Counted from the first letter of the stretch, positions 43,924-52,388 are shown. The stretch is 64,000 nucleotides of DNA from Arctic95D-9 sp035967665 (GCA_035967665.1 JAYWLB010000124.1:1-64000); one strand, 5' to 3'. Numbers and translations are program-made. The notes: generated from the letters alone by a model not told the origin.

Positions 43924-43951
43924 TTGACAATTCGATCTCCGCTTTTATTGT
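43924..43951 (+). promoter_or_regulatory. Candidate promoter of the rpmH operon
   Basis: TTGACA (43924-43929), 16-nt spacer, TATTGT (43946-43951). The -35 box is a perfect consensus. It implies a leader of about 90 nt before the rpmH ATG at 44046. No other promoter is evident between the pseudoprotease stop and rpmH. Confidence 0.55.
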
Positions 43952-44045
43952 TCCGGCCCTCCCATCATGGTTGCGCCGATTGATAATCAAGCGGCATTTG
44001 TAGAGACAAAAGACCCGGGGGAACAGACAATTTACATTCGGAACG

Positions 44046-44231
44046 ATGAAACGGACCTATCAACCATCCAAGCGCACACGTAAAAATCAGCACGGTTTTC
44101 GCGTACGTATGTCAACCAAAGCAGGACGCGATCTCATCAAGCGTCGCCGCCAAAAGGGACGTAAGCGCCTTGTACCTAAAGGTGCTGAGCTTCAGTACAA
44201 GCGCCACACGGTTCAGCACAACACTAAGTAG
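44046..44231 (+). CDS. rpmH: 50S ribosomal protein L34, extended C-terminus
   Basis: 61 residues: MKRTYQPSKRTRKNQHGFR...RDLIKRRRQKGRKRL is canonical L34, part of the large subunit near the tunnel exit. The typical protein ends at about residue 44-46; here a tail of about 16 residues (VPKGAELQYKRH...) follows before the stop. First gene of the conserved rpmH-rnpA-yidD-yidC-jag operon. Confidence 0.97.
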   Translation: MKRTYQPSKRTRKNQHGFRVRMSTKAGRDLIKRRRQKGRKRLVPKGAELQYKRHTVQHNTK

Positions 44232-44317
44232 TCGTTTCCTCTTCCCCTTTTCCGGGAAGGAAATGCCTGTCGGTGCTGTTGCCAGCCAATTCTGGTGCAC
44301 TCACCGGTTCCGGGGCC

Positions 44318-44677
44318 ATGAAGATCCCCCGCACACGAAGAATTCGATCACGGTCGGAGTTTCTTCGTGTCCGTAAGGAAGGAAAATCGATACGCGGAAA
44401 GTTCCTCGTTCTCGGTTTTCTCGCGGACAGCACCCTGAGCGAACCGTTCAAGCTGGGACTCATCACCACGAAAAAGATCGGCGGTGCCGTCGTTCGCAAC
44501 CGGGTGAGACGTCGCATACGCGGGATCATTCATCGTACCGGCGAACGCATCCGCCCCGGTTTCCGACTTGTCGTCATCGCACGCTTTCGTGCCGCGGAAG
44601 CGACTTCGGAACAATTGGAGAAAGAGTGGAAATGGATGCTCCACCAATCCGGCTTAATGCAAACTGCGACTGACTGA
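44318..44677 (+). CDS. rnpA: Ribonuclease P protein component
   Basis: 119 residues from the ATG at 44318 (MKIPRTRRIRSRSEFLRVRKEG), which matches the family start; an upstream ATG at 44273 adds 15 non-conserved residues. The RNR signature is KIGGAVVRNRVRRRIRGIIH. It is the protein subunit that helps the catalytic RNA process pre-tRNA 5' ends. It lies between rpmH and yidD, the universal bacterial order. Confidence 0.96.
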   Translation: MKIPRTRRIRSRSEFLRVRKEGKSIRGKFLVLGFLADSTLSEPFKLGLITTKKIGGAVVRNRVRRRIRGIIHRTGERIRPGFRLVVIARFRAAEATSEQLEKEWKWMLHQSGLMQTATD

Positions 44678-44682
44678 AGAAA

Positions 44683-45000
44683 GTGAAAGCGATCCTCATA
44701 TTTCTCGTTCGCATCTACCAGGTGGTGATTTCCACACCGCTTCACTTTATTTGCGGCCCCTTCAGCGGCTGCCGCTTCACCCCCCAGTGTTCCCAGTATT
44801 TCATCGACGCCGTTACGGTGAACGGCGCACTCAAAGGGTCCTGGCAGGGCTTTTGTAGAATTTTACGATGCAACCCCTGGGGAGGTCTCGGCCATGATCC
44901 GCCTCCGGGTTGGGAAGAATATGTGGCGGAACACCCGGAAGCCGCTTATGTAGGCCGCCGGAAGTGCGATATTCCGCACTCAGACAATTTAAAACCTTAG
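44683..45000 (+). CDS. yidD: Membrane protein insertion efficiency factor
   Basis: 105 residues from a GTG start 5 nt after rnpA. Contains the conserved FICGPFSGCRFTPQCSQYFIDAV and GFCRILRCNPWG...GHDPPP. A small amphipathic inner-membrane protein that assists YidC/Sec-dependent insertion. Length is a little above the usual 75-85 because of a C-terminal tail. Confidence 0.96.
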   Translation: MKAILIFLVRIYQVVISTPLHFICGPFSGCRFTPQCSQYFIDAVTVNGALKGSWQGFCRILRCNPWGGLGHDPPPGWEEYVAEHPEAAYVGRRKCDIPHSDNLKP

Positions 45001-45021
45001 ACTTAGAAAGACACCATTGCT

Positions 45022-46959
45022 GTGAAAAACATGGATCGAACATCCTGGATTGGGGCACTTGTTTGCCTCGGATTGCTTTTCGGATGGGGCTGGTGGAGCT
45101 CCAAAGAGGCAGTCAAACAAGCCGAAGAACGCGCTCGTCTCGCAGAGATCGAAGCCGCCAAAGCTCCTCCGGCGCAAGACCCCAAGAGCGCCGGATCTGC
45201 TCCCGCCGCTGCGACAGGCGCGGCCGGAACCGCTGCAACGGCACCGGAAGAGGAAGCCAAAGAATCCGTTCTTGAGAATGACGGCGTCAAACTCCATCTC
45301 ACGACACGCGGGGCGGGAATTCGCGTCGCCGAGCTGCGCGATCACAAACGCTTTTTCGAAGGCGATGAAAACATCACGATCAACCGCACCGCCTCAAACG
45401 GAGTCGCTGTTCTCTCCGAAGGCCCCGGGCTCTTCGACTCAACCAACTGGGAATTTGTCTCGCAGGACGCCACCTCGGCAACCTACAAAACGACCACTCC
45501 TGCAGGGTTTGAACTGACAAAGACATTCACCCTCCCCACCGGCACTGAGTACGATTCGCACGAAGTCCTCATGGAGCTGACAGTGAAGAATGCAGCAAAA
45601 ACACCGCTGAACTTCGCGAACAACTACCTCTACACCGGGTCAGCGGCACCACTGCACCTCAATGAAATGTCCATGCAGATCGGGATGTACTGGATGGATA
45701 AAAGCGGTGAGTTTGACTACGAAACCGTCGACCACTTCGGTCGCGAGAAGAAGACTCTCGGCATCTTTGGAAAAGGCCTCATTCCCTCGGACTCCTTCGG
45801 GGTCGAGCAACTCGACTGGGCCGGAGTAAACGATCAGTTTTTCACGACGATGATCCGCGCCGAGGAGCCCTACGCCACGAAACTCTGGGCGAGTCGCTTC
45901 CCCGTTGTCGTCGAAGACGATGAAGCTGCCTCCGTCAAAAAACGCATGTTCGCCGCCGAAATGGGAGTGGGACTTCCCGATCTCTCGCTGAATCCCGGCG
46001 ACCAGAAAACTCTGAGCTACAGCATCTACCTCGGACCCAAAGAATTCTCCCGCCTCAAGGGCCTCGGAGACCAGCGCGAACGGGTCATGCACTACGACGC
46101 GATTCCGATTTTCGGCTTCCTCTTCGGCTGGGCTATCAAGCCGCTCGCGTCCTGGCTCATCATGGGGCTCGTCGCACTCAACGGCCTCGTTGGAAACTAC
46201 GGTATCGCCATCATCATCATCACGATTCTGATCCGCCTTCTCATCTGGCCGGTCTACGCCAAATCGGCTCGCAGCATGAAACGGATGTCCAAGCTGACGC
46301 CGTTGATGAAGGAAATTAAGGAGAAGTATGAGGACGATCCTCAGAAAATGAACCAGGAGACCATGAAGCTGTATCAGACCTACGGCATCAATCCCCTCGG
46401 CGGCTGTCTCCCCATGTTCATTCAGCTTCCCGTTTTCCTCGCCTTCTACCGCATGCTGTGGAGCGCCGTGGAACTGCGACACGAATCATTCCTCTGGGTC
46501 GATGACCTCTCCATGCCCGACTATCTCTTCACGATTCCGGGCCTCGACATCCCGTTCAACCTCCTTCCCATCCTCATGGGACTGACGAGTTTCATTCAGA
46601 TCGCAATCACCCCTAAAACCGGTGATAAGACACAGCAGATGATCTTCATGTTCATGCCGATCATCTTCCTCGTGATCTGTTACAACTTCGCAGCAGCACT
46701 CGCTCTCTACTGGACCACTTCGAACGCCTTCTCCATCCTCCAGACCTGGCTGATGAACAAAATGCCTGAGCCGGAATTGAAAAAGAAAGCAACCTCAGGC
46801 AAAAAAGGGTTCATGGCGAGAATGCAGGAGCAGGCTGAAGCCGCTCAAAAAGCAAAAGCAGCAGGAGGCTCACCCGGCCCCGGCGGAGCGAAAAGCCGCA
46901 CGAAAATGCCCGGAGAAAAAGGCGACCGCCACACCAAAGGCAAAAAGAAACGCCGTTAA
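45022..46959 (+). CDS. yidC: Membrane protein insertase YidC
   Basis: 645 residues. One N-terminal helix (about 6-25), a large periplasmic domain (about 80-355) and the conserved insertase core with five helices (about 365-590: GNYGIAIIIITILIRLLIWP with the hydrophilic-groove Arg, PLGGCLPMFIQLPVFLAFYRML, MFMPIIFLVICYNFAAALALYWTTSN). A Lys/Gly-rich C-terminal tail suits ribosome binding. The start could be GTG 45022 or ATG 45031 (MDRTSWIGALV); the second resembles homologues more. Inserts inner-membrane proteins with or without SecYEG. Confidence 0.96.
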   Translation: MKNMDRTSWIGALVCLGLLFGWGWWSSKEAVKQAEERARLAEIEAAKAPPAQDPKSAGSAPAAATGAAGTAATAPEEEAKESVLENDGVKLHLTTRGAGIRVAELRDHKRFFEGDENITINRTASNGVAVLSEGPGLFDSTNWEFVSQDATSATYKTTTPAGFELTKTFTLPTGTEYDSHEVLMELTVKNAAKTPLNFANNYLYTGSAAPLHLNEMSMQIGMYWMDKSGEFDYETVDHFGREKKTLGIFGKGLIPSDSFGVEQLDWAGVNDQFFTTMIRAEEPYATKLWASRFPVVVEDDEAASVKKRMFAAEMGVGLPDLSLNPGDQKTLSYSIYLGPKEFSRLKGLGDQRERVMHYDAIPIFGFLFGWAIKPLASWLIMGLVALNGLVGNYGIAIIIITILIRLLIWPVYAKSARSMKRMSKLTPLMKEIKEKYEDDPQKMNQETMKLYQTYGINPLGGCLPMFIQLPVFLAFYRMLWSAVELRHESFLWVDDLSMPDYLFTIPGLDIPFNLLPILMGLTSFIQIAITPKTGDKTQQMIFMFMPIIFLVICYNFAAALALYWTTSNAFSILQTWLMNKMPEPELKKKATSGKKGFMARMQEQAEAAQKAKAAGGSPGPGGAKSRTKMPGEKGDRHTKGKKKRR

Positions 46960-46989
46960 TCCGATTTTACCTTACCGACTCGATTCACG

Positions 46990-47460
46990 ATGGACCATTT
47001 TGACACCGCACAGGAAATTCTCGACGCCATGCTGGGATACCTCGGCTTTGCCGCCAAGGTTGACCTCGATCGTGAATCCGGCACATTGAATGTGACCTGC
47101 GCAGAGGGCAAACTGCTCATCGGACACAACGGTGCGCGCCTCGATGAGATTCAATATCTCGTAAACCGGGTCCTCCAGGATCGCGTTCCCGAGGCGCCGA
47201 AGGTGAAAGTCGATATCGACAGCTACGTCGCCTCCCGGGATTATCGTCTCATCGAAGACGCCGAATCCGCAGCCGCCGGCGTCATCGCCAGCGGAACTCC
47301 CGCGAAACTGGAGCCAATGAACTCCTATCAGCGACGCCTCGTCCACCACCATTTCAAGGAACATCCTGAAATCAAGACGTGGAGCCCCGGCGATTCCGCC
47401 CGACTCAAACGAATCACGCTTTCTTTGAAAAATGCGTCAAAAACGACCTCAGAAGGCTGA
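46990..47460 (+). CDS. jag: Jag/KhpB-like KH-R3H RNA-binding protein
   Basis: 156 residues: a KH domain with the GxxG-type loop LLIGHNGARLDEIQYLVNRVL and an R3H domain with MNSYQRRLVHHHFKEHPEIKTWS. The N-terminal Jag-N domain of Firmicutes proteins is missing, as in many other phyla. RNA-binding role, linked in other bacteria to cell envelope and division control. Last gene of the rpmH operon; a hairpin terminator follows 60 nt downstream. Confidence 0.93.
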   Translation: MDHFDTAQEILDAMLGYLGFAAKVDLDRESGTLNVTCAEGKLLIGHNGARLDEIQYLVNRVLQDRVPEAPKVKVDIDSYVASRDYRLIEDAESAAAGVIASGTPAKLEPMNSYQRRLVHHHFKEHPEIKTWSPGDSARLKRITLSLKNASKTTSEG

Positions 47461-47519
47461 AGGAGCGTTAATTGTTTTACAAAATAGTTGATTTTTTTAA
47501 TAACAGCGCTATGCGCAAG

Positions 47520-47552
47520 GGCTTGTTGTTCGTTTAATTTAAACAACAAGCC
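47520..47552 (+). terminator. Hairpin after jag (candidate terminator of the rpmH operon)
   Basis: Perfect 11-bp stem GGCTTGTTGTT / AACAACAAGCC around an 11-nt AT-rich loop, followed by GTTTTC. It ends 37 nt before rpoZ, so partial read-through is possible. An AT-rich stretch at 47470-47505 just before it may contain the rpoZ promoter, although no clear boxes stand out. Confidence 0.6.
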
Positions 47553-47589
47553 GTTTTCACCCGAAAATCCCATCCGGAAACCGCTACCC

Positions 47590-47880
47590 ATGTCAGAAGA
47601 AGGCTCGAACATCGTTGACTTCCCCGGCACGGAAAAACCAAAATCCTCTGGATACCAATCGGGAACAGGCTCCATCAATATGAGAAGTGACTTAGTCGTA
47701 GAGGCATCAAAAGTAATTCCTGAACCACCGGTTCTTATCAATCTTGTTTCCAGCCGCGTTAAGCAGCTGAATCTGGGACGGACGCCGCTCGTCGAGACCG
47801 ATCACCGCATGGGTGCCGCTGACATCGCCCTCACCGAAATCATCGAAGGCAAAATCAGCGTCGACGAAAAAGAAGACTAG
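47590..47880 (+). CDS. rpoZ: DNA-directed RNA polymerase omega subunit
   Basis: 96 residues from the ATG at 47590. The C-terminal 65 residues carry the omega pattern: MRSDLVVEASKVIPEPPVLINLVSSRVKQLNLGRTPLVE, then MGAADIALTEIIEGKI. A poorly conserved N-terminal segment of about 30 residues (MSEEGSNIVDFPGTEKPK) precedes it; a start at 47680 would remove this. Promotes assembly of RNA polymerase by holding beta-prime. Not next to gmk or spoT as in proteobacteria. Confidence 0.85.
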   Translation: MSEEGSNIVDFPGTEKPKSSGYQSGTGSINMRSDLVVEASKVIPEPPVLINLVSSRVKQLNLGRTPLVETDHRMGAADIALTEIIEGKISVDEKED

Positions 47881-47960
47881 AGTTCGCAGGAACCCGGTTT
47901 TCAGCTCCTCGTGGCTCCGCCACACACCTTCCGATACGGATCATTGCGTCCGTGCCGAAC

Positions 47961-48023
47961 CTTTTTCTTTTTCCTGCTCTCAATCTTCAGCCTTCGGTGC
48001 GGAAGTCAGGAAAAAGGAAAAAG
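47961..48023. repeat. Long near-perfect inverted repeat between rpoZ and uvrB
   Basis: Left arm CTTTTTCTTTTTCCTG (47961-47976) pairs with CAGGAAAAAGGAAAAAG (48007-48023) with a single bulged G, around a 30-nt loop. The right arm is A/G-rich, so this is not a classic terminator for the plus strand. Function unknown; could form a structured uvrB leader. Confidence 0.6.
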
Positions 48024-48037
48024 AGTGCTTTAACTGC

Positions 48038-48052
48038 CGTCATCTCATGACG
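48038..48052 (+). promoter_or_regulatory. Perfect dyad just before uvrB (possible operator)
   Basis: CGTCAT-CTC-ATGACG, a 6-bp perfect inverted repeat with 3-nt centre, ends 11 nt before the uvrB ATG. It could be a LexA-like or other repressor site, given that uvrB is often damage-inducible, but it does not match a LexA box I know. Confidence 0.35.
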
Positions 48053-48063
48053 ATTGTAAAAGC

Positions 48064-50208
48064 ATGTCTCTCTTCAGCCTCAGTTCCGACTACTCCCCCC
48101 AGGGCGATCAGGAGCAGGCCATTGCCAAACTCACGAAGTCTCTGCGCGCCGGCAACAATCACCAGACGCTCCTTGGTGTAACCGGTTCAGGAAAGACGTT
48201 CACGGTCGCGAATGTGATCCAGAACATCGAGAAGCCGACATTAATCATGTCGCACAACAAGACGCTCGCGGCACAGCTCTACAGCGAATTTAAAAGCTTC
48301 TTTCCCGACAACGCGGTCGAGTATTTCGTCTCCTACTTCGACTACTTCCAGCCCGAAGCCTACATCCCCCGCACCGACACCTACATCGAGAAGGATTCCT
48401 CGATCAACGACGAAATCGAACGGCTCCGCCTCTCCGCGATGAGCTCCCTCCTCACGCGGAAAGATGTCATCGTCGTCTCCAGCGTTTCCTGCATCTACGG
48501 TCTCGGTTCTCCCGACGACTACAAAAACATGATGATTCCCGTCCGCGTCGGACAGCTCATCGACCGGGATGATTTTCTCAAAAGCCTCGTCGGTATACTC
48601 TACGAACGAAACGACATCGAGTTCACCCGCGGCCACTTCCGCGTCCGCGGGGACGTCGTCGAGGTCTACCCCGCCTACCTCGATAACGAGGCGATCCGGG
48701 TGGAGTTCTTCGGCGACGAGATCGATCGCATCTCCGCCTTCAATCCCCTCACCGGCACGGCACGGTCTCAACTCAACGAGATCACTTTTTATCCGGCGAA
48801 GCAGTTCGTGACCCCGAAGGACAAAATGGCAAAAGCCATCGTCGCAATCCGGAAGGAACTCAAAGAACAGGTCGAGAAATTCGAGGCCAACCAGCAGTAT
48901 CTCGAAGCGCAGCGGATCAAGCAGCGCACCGAATACGACATCGAAATGATGCAGGAAATGGGTTTCTGTCAGGGCATCGAAAACTATTCCCGCCATCTCA
49001 CCGGACGACCTCCCGGAGAAAAGCCAGGAACCCTGCTCGACTTTTTCCCCGACGATTTCCTCACTGTGATCGATGAGTCACACGTCAGCATTCCGCAGAT
49101 TGGCGGGATGTATGAAGGCGACCGCTCGCGAAAGACCACCCTCGTTGACTTCGGCTTCCGCCTCCCCAGTGCCCTCGACAACCGGCCCCTCAAATTCGAC
49201 GAATACATGAAGGCGACCGGTCAGCGCCTTTACGTCAGCGCGACACCGGCGAAGTTCGAGATCAAAAATTCCACCGCAGGCCGCAAGGGCTACCTGCCCC
49301 ATAAACGGAAAGTGATCGGCGAACCGGAACTGGTTCCCGAAAGGCTCCCCCGCATCTCCGGAAGCCAGCAGCCCGTCGACAAATTCGATCCCGGAAAAAA
49401 GGGAGTCGACCTCATCGTCGAACAGATTATCCGCCCGACCGGGCTGATCGATCCCGTCATCACCCTGCGCCCGCTCAAAGGCCAGATTGACGAGACAATC
49501 GAACTCTGCCAGCAGCGCATTGAAAAAGGTGAGCGCGTCCTCGTCACGACCCTCACCAAGCGCACCGCCGAAGACCTCACCGACTACATGAGGAATATCG
49601 GACTGAAAGTGCGCTACATCCACGCCGACGTCGATGCGATCGAACGGGTCGAGATCCTGAGAAGCCTTCGCGCCGCTGAATTTGATATTCTCATTGGGAT
49701 CAACCTCCTCAGGGAAGGCCTCGACCTCCCTGAAGTCAGTCTTGTCTGCATCCTCGATGCGGATAAAGAAGGCTTTTTGCGGAGCGAGACCAGCCTCATC
49801 CAGACCGCCGGACGCGCCGCCCGACACATCAACGGCGAAGCGGTCCTCTTTGCCGACAACGTCACCGATTCAATCCAGAGCCTACTCAGCATCACCGAAT
49901 ACCGCCGTCGCATTCAGTCCGAGCACAACGAGAAACACGGCATCATTCCCCACACCGTTACCCGCGGCGATCAGGAAACCCTGCGGATGTACACCAACGG
50001 CAAAGCGGTTGAAGATTCGCTCGTTGCCGAGTCCGGAGATGACGTCGACACCCTTGCCGTGATCCGCGAGCTCGAGGAGGAAATGCAGGAAGCCGCCACC
50101 AAACTCGAATTCGAGCGAGCCGCCCTCATTCGCGACCAGATCAACAAATTGAAAAAGGATTCCGGTGAAAAGCCGCTTTCCATCAAGCGGAAGAAGATCT
50201 CGTATTGA
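48064..50208 (+). CDS. uvrB: Excinuclease ABC subunit B
   Basis: 714 residues. Walker A GVTGSGKT at 38-45, the damage-probing beta-hairpin region EYFVSYFDYFQPEAYIPRTDTYIEKDSSINDEIE, the DEAD-like box DESHVSIPQIGGMY, helicase motifs V-VI (LIGINLLREGLDLPEVSLVCILDADKEGFLRSETSLIQTAGRAAR), and a C-terminal UVR motif (EMQEAATKLEFERAALIRDQINKLKK) that contacts UvrC. It works with UvrA and UvrC in nucleotide excision repair. Single gene here; no Shine-Dalgarno before the ATG. Downstream is a copy of the 25-nt palindromic repeat. Confidence 0.98.
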   Translation: MSLFSLSSDYSPQGDQEQAIAKLTKSLRAGNNHQTLLGVTGSGKTFTVANVIQNIEKPTLIMSHNKTLAAQLYSEFKSFFPDNAVEYFVSYFDYFQPEAYIPRTDTYIEKDSSINDEIERLRLSAMSSLLTRKDVIVVSSVSCIYGLGSPDDYKNMMIPVRVGQLIDRDDFLKSLVGILYERNDIEFTRGHFRVRGDVVEVYPAYLDNEAIRVEFFGDEIDRISAFNPLTGTARSQLNEITFYPAKQFVTPKDKMAKAIVAIRKELKEQVEKFEANQQYLEAQRIKQRTEYDIEMMQEMGFCQGIENYSRHLTGRPPGEKPGTLLDFFPDDFLTVIDESHVSIPQIGGMYEGDRSRKTTLVDFGFRLPSALDNRPLKFDEYMKATGQRLYVSATPAKFEIKNSTAGRKGYLPHKRKVIGEPELVPERLPRISGSQQPVDKFDPGKKGVDLIVEQIIRPTGLIDPVITLRPLKGQIDETIELCQQRIEKGERVLVTTLTKRTAEDLTDYMRNIGLKVRYIHADVDAIERVEILRSLRAAEFDILIGINLLREGLDLPEVSLVCILDADKEGFLRSETSLIQTAGRAARHINGEAVLFADNVTDSIQSLLSITEYRRRIQSEHNEKHGIIPHTVTRGDQETLRMYTNGKAVEDSLVAESGDDVDTLAVIRELEEEMQEAATKLEFERAALIRDQINKLKKDSGEKPLSIKRKKISY

Positions 50209-50250
50209 TTGAGGAAAAACGAATTCCCTCATTCCCTCACGAAACCCAAC

Positions 50251-50275
50251 AGGGTCAGGTCAATGACTCAACCCT
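50251..50275. repeat. 25-nt palindromic dispersed repeat, copy B
   Basis: Begins AGGGTCAGGTCAATG and ends ACTCAACCCT; pairing extends outward by AAC/GTT (50248-50278). It lies 43 nt after the uvrB stop and might act as its terminator. The 3' flank TTAAGCCTGAAA resembles that of copy C (TTGAGCCTGGAA). Confidence 0.8.
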
Positions 50276-50332
50276 GTTAAGCCTGAAAAGAAGGTGGTCC
50301 TTTTCCGGCCCTTCTGGCAAAATCGCCCGGTA

Positions 50333-50977
50333 ATGAAAGCCCTGATCCCCCTCGTGATCGTCATCAGCTGTGCGCTGATCCCTGCAGAAACTCCCGCCGG
50401 GACGGTCGAAATTACTGCCTCGCAGGACGGCTACGAAATCGTTCACCTCCCTTCAAAGCGACCACCTGCAGAGCCGGAGGCAAAGGACGAACCCGCAGCG
50501 CCCCTCGAGCCACCTTACTGTGACCCGGCAGAACCTGAGCCGACCGTGTGGCACTCCATCATTTGCAAGTCTTCTCAAAACGCGATTTCCGTATCCACAG
50601 CCTACCGCCAGAACGGCATCGGAATTATCGAATGGGAGCCGCACCGAACTGACGATCAGCAATGGCGAATCGCCCGGCACAAAGACGGTTGGTTTCATCT
50701 CATCGCGAGACATTCGGGGAAAGCCCTCGCCATTCGGGACGGGAAAACCACGGAGAACGCCGATGCGATTCAATGGGAAATCCTAGATGAAGACTCGCAG
50801 CTCTGGAAATTCGAATTCGATGAAGACGGATTTGCCCGCCTCAAAAACAAGAGCAGCGGCCTTTATCTCGCGACTTATTCGAAAGGAGGAAACCACGGCC
50901 GCAACCTCCTTCAGAAAACGAAGGCGGACACCGACGATCAAAAGTGGCTCATTCAGATCGTCGACCTTGTCGAGTAG
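50333..50977 (+). CDS. Secreted ricin-type beta-trefoil lectin domain protein
   Basis: 214 residues from the ATG at 50333, which opens a signal peptide (MKALIPLVIVISCALIPAETPA). A Pro/Glu-rich linker (about 40-65) leads to a beta-trefoil with three QxW-type motifs: DDQQWRIARHKDGWFHLIAR, DSQLWKFEFDEDGFARLKN and DDQKWLIQIVD. This fold usually binds galactose or xylan-type sugars. There is no attached catalytic domain, so it is a stand-alone lectin. It converges on the CPBP gene. Confidence 0.85.
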   Translation: MKALIPLVIVISCALIPAETPAGTVEITASQDGYEIVHLPSKRPPAEPEAKDEPAAPLEPPYCDPAEPEPTVWHSIICKSSQNAISVSTAYRQNGIGIIEWEPHRTDDQQWRIARHKDGWFHLIARHSGKALAIRDGKTTENADAIQWEILDEDSQLWKFEFDEDGFARLKNKSSGLYLATYSKGGNHGRNLLQKTKADTDDQKWLIQIVDLVE

Positions 50978-50982
50978 TCAGG

Positions 50983-51699
50983 TTATCCGTTCAGGGCGAT
51001 CCAGCCCACCCACATGAGACCGAGGTCGATGATCATGTGACTGATCCACGCCCCGAGCAAACTGCCGTAGCGGTGATAAATAAGACTCCAGACAGCGCCC
51101 CCGATTCCCACGCAGGCACCAAGCACCAGCGCCCAGCCCACGGGGAAAAACTGCGTCAGAATCACAACATGGTGAGCCGCAAATCCCACCGCCGCCCAGA
51201 AACAGGCCCACGGGACTGAAATCAACCTGCGCAGCTGCCCGAAAACAAACCATCTCCAGAAAAACTCCTCGAGCGCGGCATGGGCAAAAGAGATAAAAAG
51301 CGCGAACCAGAGATAGTGCTCCGCGACACCGAGGCCCCGGATTCGCTCCGAGATGCGGGCGCTGTTCTCCGTAACCAGGTAGGAGAAAGGACTCTCTTTC
51401 ACCAGCCAGACCAGCAGAGAAAACACCACCGCTCCAAAGGCAAACCCCGCCACCGACGACGGGAGGTGGCGCTTTTCCCGAACTCTCTCAATCAGAGGCT
51501 CTTTGAGCCAGAGGCAGACCGCGAGGAAAGGCCAGATGAGGAGGAAAACTTTGATCCCCGAATAAAACGAGTTTCCGAGGATCGTTCCGGGGAACAGGAC
51601 AAAGTAGAAAAACGATGCCGCAAGGGGGAGGCACATCGCAGGCACAACGAGAAACCAGCGTTTCGCGTTTCGATCGGGGGTAGCGGTTGTATCAATCAC
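50983..51699 (-). CDS. CPBP family intramembrane glutamic endopeptidase
   Basis: 238 residues, about seven hydrophobic helices. Motif 1 EEFFWRWFVFGQL (EExxxR), motif 2 FAAHHVV (FxxxH) and motif 3 GAWISHMIIDLGLM identify an Abi/CAAX-prenyl-protease-like intramembrane enzyme. Related bacterial proteins process membrane peptides or bacteriocin-type substrates. It stands alone, convergent with the lectin gene 5 nt away and divergent from efp. Confidence 0.9.
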   Translation of the reverse strand: MIDTTATPDRNAKRWFLVVPAMCLPLAASFFYFVLFPGTILGNSFYSGIKVFLLIWPFLAVCLWLKEPLIERVREKRHLPSSVAGFAFGAVVFSLLVWLVKESPFSYLVTENSARISERIRGLGVAEHYLWFALFISFAHAALEEFFWRWFVFGQLRRLISVPWACFWAAVGFAAHHVVILTQFFPVGWALVLGACVGIGGAVWSLIYHRYGSLLGAWISHMIIDLGLMWVGWIALNG

Positions 51700-51794
51700 C
51701 CGTCCAGTTTCACCGCTTCGACGCGTCTCTCAAATCACTATTTCCAATCTTGTTATTGATGAAATCGATGTCAAAATGAAGGCTGCTTATTTTT

Positions 51795-51810
51795 AATTAA
51801 GAATCCTTAA
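51795..51810. promoter_or_regulatory. AATTAAGAATCCTTAA element ahead of efp
   Basis: A near-palindrome 18 nt before the efp start. Nearly the same string (AATTAAGGATCCTTCAA) occurs at 56899-56915, between the kinase-like gene and scpA. The AT-rich context suits a promoter or operator. Confidence 0.3.
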
Positions 51811-51827
51811 ATAACCTCACTGAATAC

Positions 51828-52388
51828 ATGGCTATCGTAGCAACCAACTTGAAACGCGGACAATGCATCAGCTACAAAGGCGAACTCGGACTCGTCCTCG
51901 GATTGGAGCACCGCACGCCCGGTAAAGGAAACGCGTTGATCATGGCCACGATCCGGTCTTTCAACTCCGGCAAAACCAAAGACATTCGTTTCGCCTCCAG
52001 CGACAAGGTCGACATCGTTCAGTCGGACCGTCAGAAGCTCGAATTCAGCTACGCCGACCAGATGGGGTATCACTTCATGGATACGGAGACCTACGACACG
52101 ATCACGTTCCAGGAAGAATTTGTCGAAGACAGCAAAGACCTTCTCATCGATGCGATTGAAGTGGAAGTGCTCTTCGTCGATGGAAAAGCGGTCACGATCG
52201 AACTGCCTGCGAGCATCGAGCTCGAGGTCACCGAATCCGCCCCCGGAGTCAAAGGCGACACCGCAACGGCAGCGACCAAAGAAGCGGTTCTCGAAACCGG
52301 TCTCCGCGTTCAGGTGCCTCTCTTCATCGGCCCCGGCGACAAGATCAAAGTCAGCAGCGTTGACAAGAAATACGTAGGTCGGGCCTGA
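51828..52388 (+). CDS. efp: Elongation factor P
   Basis: 186 residues, three beta-barrel domains. The domain I tip is EHRTPGKGNALI with K33 at the site modified (lysylation or otherwise) in other bacteria. The C-terminal signature runs from DTATAATKEAVLETGLRVQVPLFIGPGDKIKV. It relieves ribosome stalling at polyproline. No modification enzyme (EpmA, EarP, YmfI) is present in the window, so the modification type is unknown. Confidence 0.97.
   Translation: MAIVATNLKRGQCISYKGELGLVLGLEHRTPGKGNALIMATIRSFNSGKTKDIRFASSDKVDIVQSDRQKLEFSYADQMGYHFMDTETYDTITFQEEFVEDSKDLLIDAIEVEVLFVDGKAVTIELPASIELEVTESAPGVKGDTATAATKEAVLETGLRVQVPLFIGPGDKIKVSSVDKKYVGRA

Noticed and set aside
43900..44046. Chromosome replication origin next to rpmH
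   Set aside because: rpmH often lies near oriC, but there is no dnaA in the window and I see no cluster of DnaA boxes in the flanking gaps.
48241..48996. 251-codon frame antisense to uvrB (and similar long frames opposite yidC, the M16 gene and ScpA)
   Set aside because: Mirror-image translations of strongly coding genes, rich in repeated Asp/Glu/Val patterns; no family resemblance or ribosome-binding site.
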